A DNA stretch of 64,000 nucleotides from positions 44,385 to 108,384 of the forward strand of contig JAAVAC010000017.1 in assembly GCA_014804265.1 (NCBI GenBank), written 5' to 3'. Of the stretch, positions 39,066 to 51,465 are shown piece after piece. The position numbers were made by a program, and so were the translations under genes. The notes under the pieces were generated by a model. It had not been told where the DNA came from and searched no databases. It saw only the letters and a program-made list of their open reading frames with translations. Source of the stretch: Lachnospiraceae bacterium (GTDB lineage: Bacteria; Bacillota; Clostridia; Lachnospirales; Lachnospiraceae). Position 1 is the first letter of the stretch. Each line of letters opens with the position of its first letter.

Positions 39066-39698
39066 CTATCTCTTCAAAGCAACAACAACCCTTCTAAAAG
39101 GCTCATCCCCTTCACTATGGGTTATAACATATCTGTCATTCTGCAATGCAGAATGGATAATCCTTCTTTCATAAGGATTCATAGGCTCCAAAGAAACCGA
39201 TCTTTTTGTTCTTTTTACTTTGAAAGCAATATTCTTTGCAAGATTTTCCAGTGTTTCTTTTCTCCGTTGGCGATAATTTTCTGTATCAACCTTTACACGA
39301 ATATAATTTTCTGTATCTTTATTTACTACCAAAGATGTTAAATACTGCAAAGAATCCAGTGTTTGTCCTCTTTTTCCGATTAAAACACCCATTTCATCTC
39401 CTGCCAGGTCTATATCCATATTGTTATCCACATCATCATATTTTACATCAACAGCAACTGTTAATTTCATGGCAGCAAATACTTCATTTAAAAATTCTTT
39501 TGCTTTTCTATCAAGAGATATTTCTTCTTCTTTAATTCTCGCTTTAATTACAGCAGCTTTAGAACCGATTCCTAAAAATCCTAAAGATCCTTCTTCTATT
39601 ACTTCATATTCCAGCTTATCGCTTGTCACTGATAATTTCTGACATGCTTCCGTAATAGCATCATTCACTGTTTTTGCAGAAACTTCAATAAAATCCAT
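39066..39698 (-). CDS. jag: Jag/KhpB RNA-binding protein (KH + R3H)
   Basis: MDFIEVSAKTVNDAITEA; GVLIGKRGQTLDSLQYLTSLVVNK; position after yidC. Confidence 0.95.
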   Translation of the reverse strand: MDFIEVSAKTVNDAITEACQKLSVTSDKLEYEVIEEGSLGFLGIGSKAAVIKARIKEEEISLDRKAKEFLNEVFAAMKLTVAVDVKYDDVDNNMDIDLAGDEMGVLIGKRGQTLDSLQYLTSLVVNKDTENYIRVKVDTENYRQRRKETLENLAKNIAFKVKRTKRSVSLEPMNPYERRIIHSALQNDRYVITHSEGDEPFRRVVVALKR

Positions 39699-39734
39699 TT
39701 AATTTTCTCCTTTTCTATTCAAACCTTCCTGAAT

Positions 39735-41030
39735 CTAATTTTTCTCGTGAAACTGTTTTACTTTATTTGCCTTTGCAGCAATACTTCCGGAAGATTGATT
39801 ATTTTTCTTTTTATCCTTTACTTTACCGGTTTCCTCTGTTTTTTCCACAACAGGAGCAACATATGGCTTTTCTTCAAAAGGTATATTTTTTGTTGTTTTA
39901 TGTGCCTTACTTGTCAAAGTAGAAGAAGCCACTGGATTTTTATTATAAGATTTGGCTTTCTCTTCTGCTTTTTCCATATTTTTCTTTACCATCTCATCAA
40001 TATTCATTTTATCAATGTGTTTATTGATTACAATTTGCTGAATGCTTCTAATCACAGAACCTGATATCCAATAAAGACCCATACCTGCCGGAAGAGAAAA
40101 ACACATAACGGCAGAAAAAATAGGCATTGTATAATTCATTGTCTTCATAGAGGCCATCATAGGATTTGGTTCTCCATTATTGTTTAATTCAGGCTGAGGC
40201 ATAAGTTTTGTATTGATCCATTGTGTTAAAGCTGCCAAAACCGGAATCATGATAGCTCCAATTGCTAAAAGAGTATTTCCTGATGAAAACCCTTCCTTCA
40301 TAATAAAACCAGGTGGATTTGCTATATTAAGTCCAAGAAAATTATTATATTCGCTTAACGTATCATATGCAGTTGTAATTTCAGCAGACAAACTGCTGAA
40401 TTTTTCCTTTAATGACATCCACTCGGCAGAAGAAGCCTTATTTAAAACGTCAATAAAGGTATTCTTCATATATTCGCTTCCTGCAATAAACTGATCACTT
40501 TTAAACTGCTTGGAATAATTTCTTGCCTGAGAAAAAGTCTGTAAAAATTCTGCACTTCCACTCACATTGGAAAGCTTTGTTACTAAATCCATAAAAAGAT
40601 ATTTAATGCGCGGAACATATGCTGGCATATTAGAAATAATACGATAAAGACACCACATAATCGGAAGCTGAATAAACAAAGGCAAACAGCTTCCCGTCTG
40701 GGAAACCCCATATTTTTCATAAACAGCCCTTGTTTCCTCATTCATCTTCATCATAGAGTCATTATCTCTTTTGCCCTTATATTTATTGGCAATTGCCTGA
40801 AGCTCAGGATTCATTTTGGAAGACAGCTTTGAAAATTTCTGCTGTTTGATAGTAAGTGGCAATAAACACAAATAAATAATCAAGGTAAAAAGAATAATAG
40901 ATAAACCTATGCTTGGTATTCCTATTTTTTCAAGAACGGTAAAAATCCCATTCATCAACATACCCAGTATATAATAAATAGGAGAAAGAATACCGCCGTT
41001 TTTTGTTAATATCATTTCTGTCAATTTCAT
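39735..41030 (-). CDS. yidC: Membrane protein insertase YidC/OxaI
   Basis: KLSSKMNPELQAIANKYKGKRD; LPLFIQLPIMWCLYRII; gene order. Confidence 0.95.
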   Translation of the reverse strand: MKLTEMILTKNGGILSPIYYILGMLMNGIFTVLEKIGIPSIGLSIILFTLIIYLCLLPLTIKQQKFSKLSSKMNPELQAIANKYKGKRDNDSMMKMNEETRAVYEKYGVSQTGSCLPLFIQLPIMWCLYRIISNMPAYVPRIKYLFMDLVTKLSNVSGSAEFLQTFSQARNYSKQFKSDQFIAGSEYMKNTFIDVLNKASSAEWMSLKEKFSSLSAEITTAYDTLSEYNNFLGLNIANPPGFIMKEGFSSGNTLLAIGAIMIPVLAALTQWINTKLMPQPELNNNGEPNPMMASMKTMNYTMPIFSAVMCFSLPAGMGLYWISGSVIRSIQQIVINKHIDKMNIDEMVKKNMEKAEEKAKSYNKNPVASSTLTSKAHKTTKNIPFEEKPYVAPVVEKTEETGKVKDKKKNNQSSGSIAAKANKVKQFHEKN

Positions 41031-41041
41031 TTCCTCCGGTT

Positions 41042-41251
41042 TTAAGGTACAGGATCATACCCGCCTTTTGAAAAAGGATTACATCTTAATATTCTCCATG
41101 CAGTCAATAAACTTCCTTTAAATGCCCCATACTTTTCAATCGCTTCCAGTCCGTATTGGGAACAGGTAGGAATATAGGGACATTTCGTGCTTTTCAATGG
41201 AGATATATACTTTCTATAAAATTTAATTAAACCAATCAATATTTTCTTCAT
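41042..41251 (-). CDS. yidD: Membrane protein insertion efficiency factor YidD
   Basis: [42 protein letters not shown]. Confidence 0.95.
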   Translation of the reverse strand: MKKILIGLIKFYRKYISPLKSTKCPYIPTCSQYGLEAIEKYGAFKGSLLTAWRILRCNPFSKGGYDPVP

Positions 41252-41252
41252 A

Positions 41253-41609
41253 TTAATGATCAAATCTTCCTTCATGGTTTATGATTCCATGAAGCCTTGA
41301 AAGATGTAATAATGCGCTTTCCGCTTCCTTATAAGAAAAAGAAGAAGCGCTGTTTCTGGCAATGACTACTATATTTAAACCACTATTAAACATATTTTCC
41401 TGTAGTCTGTAACTTTCGTGGATAAGTCTTTTCACTCTGTGCCTTACTACGCTGTTACCCACTTTTTTACTCACAGATATTCCAAGATAGTTCTTTTCAC
41501 CGGTATTTTCCATCACATACATTACTAAATATTTGTTGGCATAGGATCTGCCTTTTTTATAAACTAACCTGAAATCCTGATTTTTCCTTAAGGATTCGGT
41601 AAATTCCAT
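41253..41609 (-). CDS. rnpA: Ribonuclease P protein component
   Basis: [45 protein letters not shown]. Confidence 0.96.
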   Translation of the reverse strand: MEFTESLRKNQDFRLVYKKGRSYANKYLVMYVMENTGEKNYLGISVSKKVGNSVVRHRVKRLIHESYRLQENMFNSGLNIVVIARNSASSFSYKEAESALLHLSRLHGIINHEGRFDH

Positions 41610-41654
41610 AACTGAAATCCTCTACAAGAGAAAAATAAGCCACATGACTGCGGC

Positions 41655-41789
41655 TTATGCTGATAATCTCTTTCTTCCTTTTGCACGTCTTGCTGCTAAT
41701 ACTTTTCTTCCGCCTGGAGTACTCATTCTTGCTCTGAATCCGTGAACCTTTGATCTTTGTCTCTTTTTTGGTTGATATGTCATTTTCAT
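41655..41789 (-). CDS. rpmH: 50S ribosomal protein L34
   Basis: Manual translation: [44 protein letters not shown]; absent from the supplied ORF track (44 aa). Confidence 0.98.
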   Translation of the reverse strand: MKMTYQPKKRQRSKVHGFRARMSTPGGRKVLAARRAKGRKRLSA

Positions 41790-41799
41790 AGATGGATAC

Positions 41800-42287
41800 A
41801 CCTCCTTTACTTATGTGGGAAAATATCGTTACAATTATATAAGATTGAATCTACCAAGTCAAGTAAAATAAAGGGATTTTTCCATAAAATAAAAAGAAAA
41901 AAAATTTAAAAATTTTTTTTAAAAAACCTTTTTCTATATATTGTTGTATAAGGGAAAAACAATATACAAGATATAGATATGAAAAACTTAGCCACATTTT
42001 TATTAGCTTTACATAATTCTATCCACAAAATGTGTATATCTTGTGGATAAACTTAATAAAAACTGTTTAAATAGTGATTATTTATCAATAAAATCCCTAA
42101 TTTATGCTTGTGTACATTGTGAAATTCTTTTTTTAAGTTATACACATTTTTTTTTAAAAACATGAAAAACTATGTAAACTATTTTATATTTGTTTATTTG
42201 CTTCCTAAAAAATAGAAGCATTTGAATTTTTATTTTTTTTCGTTTATTATATAGTAGGTACATTTTTTTATAGCTAGGAGAAAAGAT
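41800..42287. other. oriC: oriC left module (AT-rich, DnaA boxes)
   Basis: rpmH-dnaA intergenic region with TATCCACA boxes at 42019..42027, 42042..42050 and 42138..42146, and AT-only tracts near 41886..41930. Confidence 0.88.
42042..42050 (-). promoter_or_regulatory. DnaA box (TTATCCACA on minus)
   Basis: TGTGGATAA perfect consensus. Confidence 0.9.
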
Positions 42288-43649
42288 ATGGAAGAAATAA
42301 GAGAGAGATGGGAAGAAATTAAAGAAACAATCAAAATGGAATATGATTTATCCGATATTTCCTATTCCACCTGGGTAAAGCCCCTTAATTTTTATAACGT
42401 AGAAAATGATGTTGTCATTATTTTAATTCCTTCTGATCAGGCTCATGCTTTAAATTACATTTCAAATAAATACAAAAACTATTTTCAGGTTTCCATTTCC
42501 GAAATGTTCAATCATGAATTTAGTGTTTCTTTTATATTGGAAAAAGATGTAAACCGTACAAGTGAAACCGATGAAGAAATGAAGAAGATTTACAATATCA
42601 ATTCTGAAACGGCAAATTTAAATCCAAAATATAAATTTGATACCTTTGTGGTGGGAAGTAATAATAAATTTGCTCATTCCGCTTCCTTAGCTGTAGCGGA
42701 ATCTCCTGGAGAAGCATATAACCCTCTTTATTTATATGGTGGTGCAGGACTTGGAAAAACTCATCTAATGCACTCAATAGGTCATTTTATTTTAGAACAG
42801 AATCCTTCCATGAAAGTACTGTACGTCAATAGTGAGGAATTCACCAACGAAGTAATCAACTCTATCCGAAGCGGTAATGCTGCGGAAATGACCAATCTGC
42901 GTGAAAAATACCGTACTGTAGATGTATTGCTACTGGATGATGTCCAATTCATAATAGGAAAGGAAAGTACCCAGGAGGAATTTTTTCATACCTTTAATGC
43001 CCTCCATACAGCAGGAAAGCAGATTATTTTATCATCAGACAAGCCTCCAAAGGAAATGGCCACTTTGGAAGAAAGATTCCGTTCTCGTTTTGAGTGGGGA
43101 CTGATTGCAGATATAAAGGCTCCCGATTATGAAACAAGAATGGCTATTTTAAAGAAAAATGCAGAAACCTATTATGGTGAAATTGATGAAGAAATCTTGA
43201 AATACATTGCAACAAACGTGAAATCAAATATTCGGGAATTAGAAGGAGCCTTTAAGAAGGTAATTGCCTCCTACAAATTAAATACAGGCGCTGAATTGAA
43301 TTTAGAGTTAGCAGAAGATGCTTTAAAGGATATTATTTATCCCAATGCTCCAAAAGAAATCACTCCAAAATTAATCATTCACGTAGTATGCGAACATTAT
43401 AATGTTTCTCCTGATGATATTATTTCAAAGAAGAGAAATTCAGAATTCGTACAGCCAAGGCAGGTCATTATGTATCTGTGCAGGGAATTAATAGGAATCT
43501 CTCTCCAGTCCATCGGAAAAGAACTGGGTAAAAAAGACCATACAACCGTAATACACGGTGTCAATAAAATCAAAGAAGAACTGGACAACGGAAATGAAGA
43601 ATTAAGAAATAAAATAGAAATCATAAAAAAGAAAATAAATCCCACATGA
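42288..43649 (+). CDS. dnaA: Chromosomal replication initiator DnaA
   Basis: KYKFDTFVVGSNNKFAHSASLAVAESPGEAYNPLYLYGGAGLGKTHLMHSIG; KDHTTVIHGVNKI. Confidence 0.98.
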   Translation: MEEIRERWEEIKETIKMEYDLSDISYSTWVKPLNFYNVENDVVIILIPSDQAHALNYISNKYKNYFQVSISEMFNHEFSVSFILEKDVNRTSETDEEMKKIYNINSETANLNPKYKFDTFVVGSNNKFAHSASLAVAESPGEAYNPLYLYGGAGLGKTHLMHSIGHFILEQNPSMKVLYVNSEEFTNEVINSIRSGNAAEMTNLREKYRTVDVLLLDDVQFIIGKESTQEEFFHTFNALHTAGKQIILSSDKPPKEMATLEERFRSRFEWGLIADIKAPDYETRMAILKKNAETYYGEIDEEILKYIATNVKSNIRELEGAFKKVIASYKLNTGAELNLELAEDALKDIIYPNAPKEITPKLIIHVVCEHYNVSPDDIISKKRNSEFVQPRQVIMYLCRELIGISLQSIGKELGKKDHTTVIHGVNKIKEELDNGNEELRNKIEIIKKKINPT

Positions 43650-43651
43650 TT

Positions 43652-43943
43652 TTATTCACATTTTTATGTTATTTTCTTGTGATAAGGCTGTGAATAACTT
43701 ATTTTCCATATTTCTTTAAGATTTTCATACTATTTTTCCATGTGGACAAATAAAAAGTTATCCATAGTAATAAATATGATTTTTCACAAGTTTTTCATTC
43801 CATTTTTATAAGAAAAATAGTATAATGGAAGAGGTTATGAACATTTCCACAGCTATTATTAAGATTACTTTTAAAATAAATATTATTTATTGTTTTATTT
43901 GAATAAAAAAAGATTTCATTTTTATGGAAGGGAGTTATTCACA
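43652..43943. other. dnaA-dnaN intergenic DnaA-box cluster (oriC right module)
   Basis: TTATTCACA 43652..43660, TGTGAATAA 43689..43697, TGTGGACAA 43741..43749, TTATCCATA 43758..43766, TTATTCACA 43935..43943. Confidence 0.85.
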
Positions 43944-45050
43944 ATGAAATTAATTTGTAAGAAAGCAAATCTATTAAATGGTGTGCAGATTGTTTCTAAA
44001 GCAGTTCCTTCAAAAACCACCATGCAGATTTTAGAATGTATTTTAATAGATGCTTCCAGAGGAGTTATAACTTTAACAGCAAATGATATGGAACTTGGTA
44101 TTGAAACAACAATAGAAGGAGATATCATTGAAAAAGGCATTATAGCAATTGATGCTAAGATATTTCTTGAAATTGTGCGTAAGCTTCCTGATAATGATGT
44201 AACTATTATAACAGATGATAATTATCAGATGATGATTACCTGTGAAAACTCTAAATTTAATATCAGCGGAAAATCTGGTGAAGATTTTTCTTATCTTCCA
44301 AGTATTGAAAGAAATGAATCGGTTGCGATTTCACAGTTTACCTTAAAGGAAGTAATCAGGCAGACTATTTTTTCTATTTCAGACAATGATAACAATAAAT
44401 TGATGACAGGAGAGCTGTTTGAAATTAAGGAAAATGAATTAAAAGTGGTTTCTTTGGATGGGCATCGTATTTCCATTCGTAAAATTGAATTAAAAAATAG
44501 TTCAAATCAAATAAAGGCAGTTGTGCCAGGAAAGACATTAAATGAAATCAGCAAGATTTTAACAGGTGAAGCAGATAAGTATGTAAATATTTATTTTACC
44601 GATAAGCATATTTTATTTGAATTTGATGATACCATTGTGGTATCCAGGTTAATTGAAGGAGAATATTTTAAAATCGATCAAATGTTATCTTCTGATTATG
44701 AGACAAAAGTAAAGATTAACAAAAAAGAATTTTTAAATTGTATAGACAGAGCAACTCTTTTGGTGAAAGAAGGGGACAAAAAACCTATCATCATCAATAT
44801 TACCGATAGAGAACTGGAATTAAAGATCAATTCTTCCATTGGAAGCATGAATGAAGAGATTTCCATAGAGAAACAGGGAAAGGATCTGATGATTGGATTC
44901 AATCCAAAGTTTTTGATTGATGCTTTAAAGGTAATTGATGAAGAAGAAATAGAAATTTATCTGGTAAATCCAAAGGCTCCCTGTTTTATCAAGGATGTAA
45001 AAGAAAGCTATATTTATTTGATTTTACCTGTAAATTTTACGGTGGCATAG
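43944..45050 (+). CDS. dnaN: DNA polymerase III beta sliding clamp
   Basis: MKLICKKANLLNGVQIVSKAVPSKTTMQILECILIDA; start adjusted to the ATG directly after a DnaA box. Confidence 0.97.
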   Translation: MKLICKKANLLNGVQIVSKAVPSKTTMQILECILIDASRGVITLTANDMELGIETTIEGDIIEKGIIAIDAKIFLEIVRKLPDNDVTIITDDNYQMMITCENSKFNISGKSGEDFSYLPSIERNESVAISQFTLKEVIRQTIFSISDNDNNKLMTGELFEIKENELKVVSLDGHRISIRKIELKNSSNQIKAVVPGKTLNEISKILTGEADKYVNIYFTDKHILFEFDDTIVVSRLIEGEYFKIDQMLSSDYETKVKINKKEFLNCIDRATLLVKEGDKKPIIINITDRELELKINSSIGSMNEEISIEKQGKDLMIGFNPKFLIDALKVIDEEEIEIYLVNPKAPCFIKDVKESYIYLILPVNFTVA

Positions 45051-45051
45051 T

Positions 45052-45261
45052 ATGGAAACAATAAAATTAAGAGATGAATTTATTAAATTAGGACAGGCAT
45101 TAAAAGCAGCAGGGCTGGTAGAATCCGGAGTGGATGCAAAATTCGTTATTCAGGACGGTCTTGTAAAGGTGAACGGAAAAGTGGAAACACAAAGAGGAAA
45201 GAAGCTTTATGCCGGTGATGAGGTTTTCTTTGATGGGAAGACCATTCGCATTACGGAATAA
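45052..45261 (+). CDS. yaaA: S4-domain RNA-binding protein YaaA
   Basis: IKLRDEFIKLGQALKAAGLVESGVDAKFVIQDGLVKVNGKVETQRGKKLYAGD. Confidence 0.93.
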   Translation: METIKLRDEFIKLGQALKAAGLVESGVDAKFVIQDGLVKVNGKVETQRGKKLYAGDEVFFDGKTIRITE

Positions 45262-45281
45262 AATAAAGAATTGGTGAAATC

Positions 45282-46397
45282 GTGATAATTAAGTCTATTG
45301 AACTTGAAAATTTTAGAAATTATGAAACTCTTTCCCTTACTTTTGAAAGAGGCACTAATATTTTGTATGGTGACAATGCCCAGGGAAAGACAAATGTATT
45401 GGAAGCAATTTACGTTTCTTCTACTACCAAGTCCCATAAGGGCAGCAAAGATAAGGAAATTATCAATTTTGAAAAGGAAGAAGCCCATATCCGGACTTAT
45501 TTAGAAAAGGAGGGCATGGAATATAAGGTGGACATGCACCTTAGAAAAAGTAAGTCTAAGGGAATTGCCATAAATGGGCAGAAAATTAAAAAGGCGGCAG
45601 AGCTTTTAGGATTGTTGAATGTGGTATTTTTTTCTCCGGAGGATTTGAATATTATAAAAAATGGTCCTTCTGAAAGAAGAAGATTCATGGATATGGAGCT
45701 TTGCCAGTTAGATAAGTTTTATCTTTACAATTTAAATCAATATAATAAAATCATTAACCAGAGAAATAAATTATTAAAAGATTTTTATAACAATCCGGAT
45801 TTAAGAGATACCATTCACATATGGGACAGCCAGCTTGTTTCCTACGGAAAAAAGATTATTGAAAGAAGAGAAGCTTTTGCAAAGCAGTTAAATGAAATTA
45901 TTTATGATATACATAAGAATCTTTCCGGTGGAAAGGAAGAGCTTTTCATACAATATGAGCCGGATGTAACGGTTTCTGACTTTGAAAATAAACTGGCAGC
46001 TAATCAGGAAAGGGATATTCGTTTTAAATTAACTTCCGTAGGGCCTCACAGAGATGATTTTTCTTTTATTGTGAAAAGAAAATCTCCTTCTTTAGAAGAA
46101 GGAAAAGGACTGGATATCAGAAAATATGGTTCTCAGGGACAACAGAGGACGGCGGCCCTTTCTTTAAAGCTTTCTGAAATTGAACTGGTTAAGAAAATCA
46201 CAAATGATATTCCTGTTTTACTTTTAGATGATGTATTGTCAGAATTGGACAGCAACAGACAAAATTATCTACTTAACAGTATTGGCGATATTCAAACAAT
46301 CATTACATGTACGGGACTTGATGAATTCATCAATAACCGATTTGAAATTGATAAAATATTTAAAGTAACAGACGGGATCATTCAGTCTGAAAATTAA
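45282..46397 (+). CDS. recF: DNA replication/repair protein RecF (GTG start)
   Basis: IKSIELENFRNYETLSLTFERGTNILYGDNAQGKTNVLEAIYV. Confidence 0.97.
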   Translation: MIIKSIELENFRNYETLSLTFERGTNILYGDNAQGKTNVLEAIYVSSTTKSHKGSKDKEIINFEKEEAHIRTYLEKEGMEYKVDMHLRKSKSKGIAINGQKIKKAAELLGLLNVVFFSPEDLNIIKNGPSERRRFMDMELCQLDKFYLYNLNQYNKIINQRNKLLKDFYNNPDLRDTIHIWDSQLVSYGKKIIERREAFAKQLNEIIYDIHKNLSGGKEELFIQYEPDVTVSDFENKLAANQERDIRFKLTSVGPHRDDFSFIVKRKSPSLEEGKGLDIRKYGSQGQQRTAALSLKLSEIELVKKITNDIPVLLLDDVLSELDSNRQNYLLNSIGDIQTIITCTGLDEFINNRFEIDKIFKVTDGIIQSEN

Positions 46398-46406
46398 AAA
46401 TGATAA

Positions 46407-48362
<1,956 letters not shown>

Positions 48363-48384
48363 GCAGAATGGAGAATAGATAAGA

Positions 48385-50955
48385 ATGGAAGATAATATTT
48401 TTGATAAGGTTCACGAGGTAGACCTGAAAAAAACAATGGAAAATTCTTATATTGATTATGCCATGAGCGTAATTGCTTCTCGTGCACTTCCCGATGTAAG
48501 AGACGGTTTAAAGCCCGTACAGAGAAGGGTTTTATATTCCATGATCGAGTTAAATAACGGGCCAGATAAGCCACATAGAAAAAGCGCCCGTATCGTCGGT
48601 GATACAATGGGTAAATATCACCCTCACGGTGACAGCTCTATTTATGGCGCTTTGGTAAATATGGCACAGCCCTGGTCTACTCATTATCCTTTGGTAGATG
48701 GACATGGGAATTTTGGTTCTGTGGATGGTGACGGCGCTGCTGCCATGCGTTATACAGAAGCAAGGCTATCTAAAATCTCCATGGAACTTTTGGCTGATAT
48801 CAATAAAGATACGGTGGATTTTGTACCCAACTTTGATGAAACAGAAAAAGAACCTGCAGTTTTACCAAGCCGTTATCCCAATCTTTTAGTAAATGGTACT
48901 ACTGGTATTGCGGTAGGTATGGCTACCAACATTCCTCCTCATAATTTAAGGGAAGTAATCCATGCGGTAGTAAAGATTATTGACAATAAAGTACAGGAAG
49001 ACAGGGATACAGAAATCGATGAGTTGTTAAAAATCGTAAAAGCTCCTGATTTTCCTACCGGTGGCATTATCCTTGGAACAAGAGGAAGTGAAGAAGCATA
49101 TCGTACCGGAAGAGGAAAAGTCCGCGTCCGGGCAGTAACCGATATCGAAACTCTTCCAAACGGAAAAAGCCGAATCATAGTGACAGAGCTTCCTTATATG
49201 GTAAATAAGGCAAATTTGATTTTGAAGATTGCCGAGCTTGTAAAAACAAAGAAAATTGACGGAATTACCGACCTTCGGGATGAATCTGACAGGGAAGGTA
49301 TGCGGGTAGTCATAGAGCTTCGTCGGGATGTTAATGCCAACGTGATCATGAATCAGCTTTATAAGCATACACAAATGCAGGATACCTTCGGCATTATTAT
49401 GCTTGCCCTTGTAAATAATGAACCAAAGGTAATGAATCTTTTAGATATGCTGAAAAGCTATTTAATTCATCAGGAAGAGGTAGTAACAAGGCGTACCAAA
49501 TATGATTTAAATAAAGCAGAAGAAAGAGATCATATTTTACAAGGATTATTGATTGCCCTTGATTATATTGACGAAGTGATTCAGATTATCCGAAGCAGCC
49601 AGAATGCACAGATTGCCAAGGAACGTTTGATAGAACGTTTTGGTTTATCAGATATACAGGCTCAGGCTATCGTGGATATGCGTCTTCGTGCTCTTACCGG
49701 TTTGGAAAGAGAAAAAATTGAAAATGAACATAAGGAATTGCTTGCTAAGATTGCAGAGTTAAAAGCAATTTTGGCGGACAAGAAACTTCTTCTTGGAGTC
49801 ATTAAAGAAGAAATTTTAGTTATTGCCGAAAAATACGGCGATGAAAGAAGAAGCAGCATTGGGTTTGATGCTTACGATATTTCTATGGAAGATTTGATTC
49901 CAAAGGATAATACAGTAATTGCCATGACAAGCCTTGGTTATATCAAGCGTATGACTGTGGACAATTTTAAAGCACAAAACCGGGGCGGTAAAGGCATTAA
50001 AGGTATGCAGACCATTGAAGAGGATTATATAGAAGACCTTCTTATGACCACGACCCACCATTATATTATGTTCTTTACCAATTATGGAAGAGTTTACAGA
50101 CTGAAAGCCTATGAGATTCCGGAAGCTGGAAGAAATGCAAGAGGAATTGCTATTATCAATCTGCTTCAATTAAATCCGGGTGAAAAAATTTCCGCCATCA
50201 TTCCTATTAAGGATTATGAGGAAAATAAGAACCTGTTTATGGTAACAAAAAATGGTATTGTAAAGAAAACTTCCGTTATGGAATATAGCCATGTAAGAAA
50301 AAATGGATTGGCTGCCATTAATTTAAGGGAAGATGATGAATTGATTGAAGTAAAGACTACTGATAATGAAACAGAAATCTTCCTTGTTACGAAACATGGC
50401 ATGTGTATCCGTTTTAAAGAAACAGATGTGAGAGCAACTGGAAGAACATCTATGGGCGTAATCGGAATGAATTTGTCCGATCAGGATGAAGTGATTGGCA
50501 TGCAGCTTGATCATCAGGGAGATTCTTTATTGATTGTTTCAAGTAAAGGTATGGGAAAACGTACTTATCTGGATGAATTTACAGTACAGAAGCGTGGTGG
50601 TAAAGGAGTAAAATGCTATAAAATAACAGAAAAGACCGGCTACGTGGTAGGTGTAAAGGCAGTCAATGACAATCATGAAATCATGATGATCACAACGGAA
50701 GGAATCATTATCCAGTTAAGGATGGAAGATATATCCACACTTGGAAGAATTACTTCTGGAGTGAAGATGATTAATCTGGATGAAAATGTAACAGTTGCAA
50801 AGATTGCAAAGGTTCGTGAAAAGGTATCTGATGGCAATCAGGAATTTGAAAATGTGGAGGATGCCCTTGAGGATATTCCAGAGGAAGAGAAGAATCCTGT
50901 TATGAATGATATAGAGGAAGAGGTTACTTTACCGAAGGAAGAAGAAGAGGAATAA
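48385..50955 (+). CDS. gyrA: DNA gyrase subunit A
   Basis: [49 protein letters not shown]. Confidence 0.98.
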   Translation: MEDNIFDKVHEVDLKKTMENSYIDYAMSVIASRALPDVRDGLKPVQRRVLYSMIELNNGPDKPHRKSARIVGDTMGKYHPHGDSSIYGALVNMAQPWSTHYPLVDGHGNFGSVDGDGAAAMRYTEARLSKISMELLADINKDTVDFVPNFDETEKEPAVLPSRYPNLLVNGTTGIAVGMATNIPPHNLREVIHAVVKIIDNKVQEDRDTEIDELLKIVKAPDFPTGGIILGTRGSEEAYRTGRGKVRVRAVTDIETLPNGKSRIIVTELPYMVNKANLILKIAELVKTKKIDGITDLRDESDREGMRVVIELRRDVNANVIMNQLYKHTQMQDTFGIIMLALVNNEPKVMNLLDMLKSYLIHQEEVVTRRTKYDLNKAEERDHILQGLLIALDYIDEVIQIIRSSQNAQIAKERLIERFGLSDIQAQAIVDMRLRALTGLEREKIENEHKELLAKIAELKAILADKKLLLGVIKEEILVIAEKYGDERRSSIGFDAYDISMEDLIPKDNTVIAMTSLGYIKRMTVDNFKAQNRGGKGIKGMQTIEEDYIEDLLMTTTHHYIMFFTNYGRVYRLKAYEIPEAGRNARGIAIINLLQLNPGEKISAIIPIKDYEENKNLFMVTKNGIVKKTSVMEYSHVRKNGLAAINLREDDELIEVKTTDNETEIFLVTKHGMCIRFKETDVRATGRTSMGVIGMNLSDQDEVIGMQLDHQGDSLLIVSSKGMGKRTYLDEFTVQKRGGKGVKCYKITEKTGYVVGVKAVNDNHEIMMITTEGIIIQLRMEDISTLGRITSGVKMINLDENVTVAKIAKVREKVSDGNQEFENVEDALEDIPEEEKNPVMNDIEEEVTLPKEEEEE

Positions 50956-50970
50956 AGTTATAAGAAAATG

Positions 50971-51027
50971 AAATCCCTGTGAAACAGCTTGTTGTAAAAA
51001 TGTTTGTTTTCATAGGGATTTTTTATT
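50971..51027 (+). terminator. Intrinsic terminator after gyrA
   Basis: AAATCCCTGTGAAA...TTTTCATAGGGATTTTTT. Confidence 0.85.
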
Positions 51028-51064
51028 TGAGAATTGGTTTAGATATAGGTTTTGAATGGGGGAC

Positions 51065-51212
51065 GTGGGAGCAGTCATAGTATATGATAATCTTCTTGGC
51101 ATGCTTTCGCTCTGCAAAGACGCAGCGGTACTAACGCACCAAAATACGGTGCGTAAGTGCCGGCGACTTTGCCAAGGCCCGGAAGATTATCATATACTAT
51201 CACTGCTCCCAC
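51065..51212 (+). repeat. Full copy (C4) of the dispersed structured element
   Basis: GTGGGAGCAGTCATAGTATATGATAATCTTCTTGG ... CCGGAAGATTATCATATACTATCACTGCTCCCAC arms around the conserved core. Confidence 0.92.
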
Positions 51213-51296
51213 TGGGTATTGGAAAACCATATGCTTTATTTTAAATATTTAAATAAATAGTTATTTATGATAAACATCCACTTGGTATGCTGAAAA

Positions 51297-51398
51297 TTAT
51301 CTCTCTGACAGATATTTTTGTATTTCATCAGAAGTCAGTTTTCGTATTTGTGTATTTGCATATTCTTTATATTCTTCAACTGTAAAAATAGGATTCAT
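51297..51398 (-). CDS. Candidate 33-aa small ORF or 3' remnant of a degraded gene
   Basis: MNPIFTVEEYKEYANTQIRKLTSDEIQKYLSER*; frame stays open upstream (..YNLFSNKEELLSYLKKNRRKTCEN) into the 3' end of the CLC gene. Confidence 0.4.
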   Translation of the reverse strand: MNPIFTVEEYKEYANTQIRKLTSDEIQKYLSER

Positions 51399-51465
51399 AT
51401 TTTCGCAGGTTTTTCTTCTGTTCTTTTTCAGGTATGATAGTAATTCCTCTTTATTGGAAAAAAGG

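Noticed and set aside
38901-39341. 146-aa ORF over the giant palindrome and antisense to jag
   Set aside because: Spans palindrome arms and jag antisense; no RBS and no domain.
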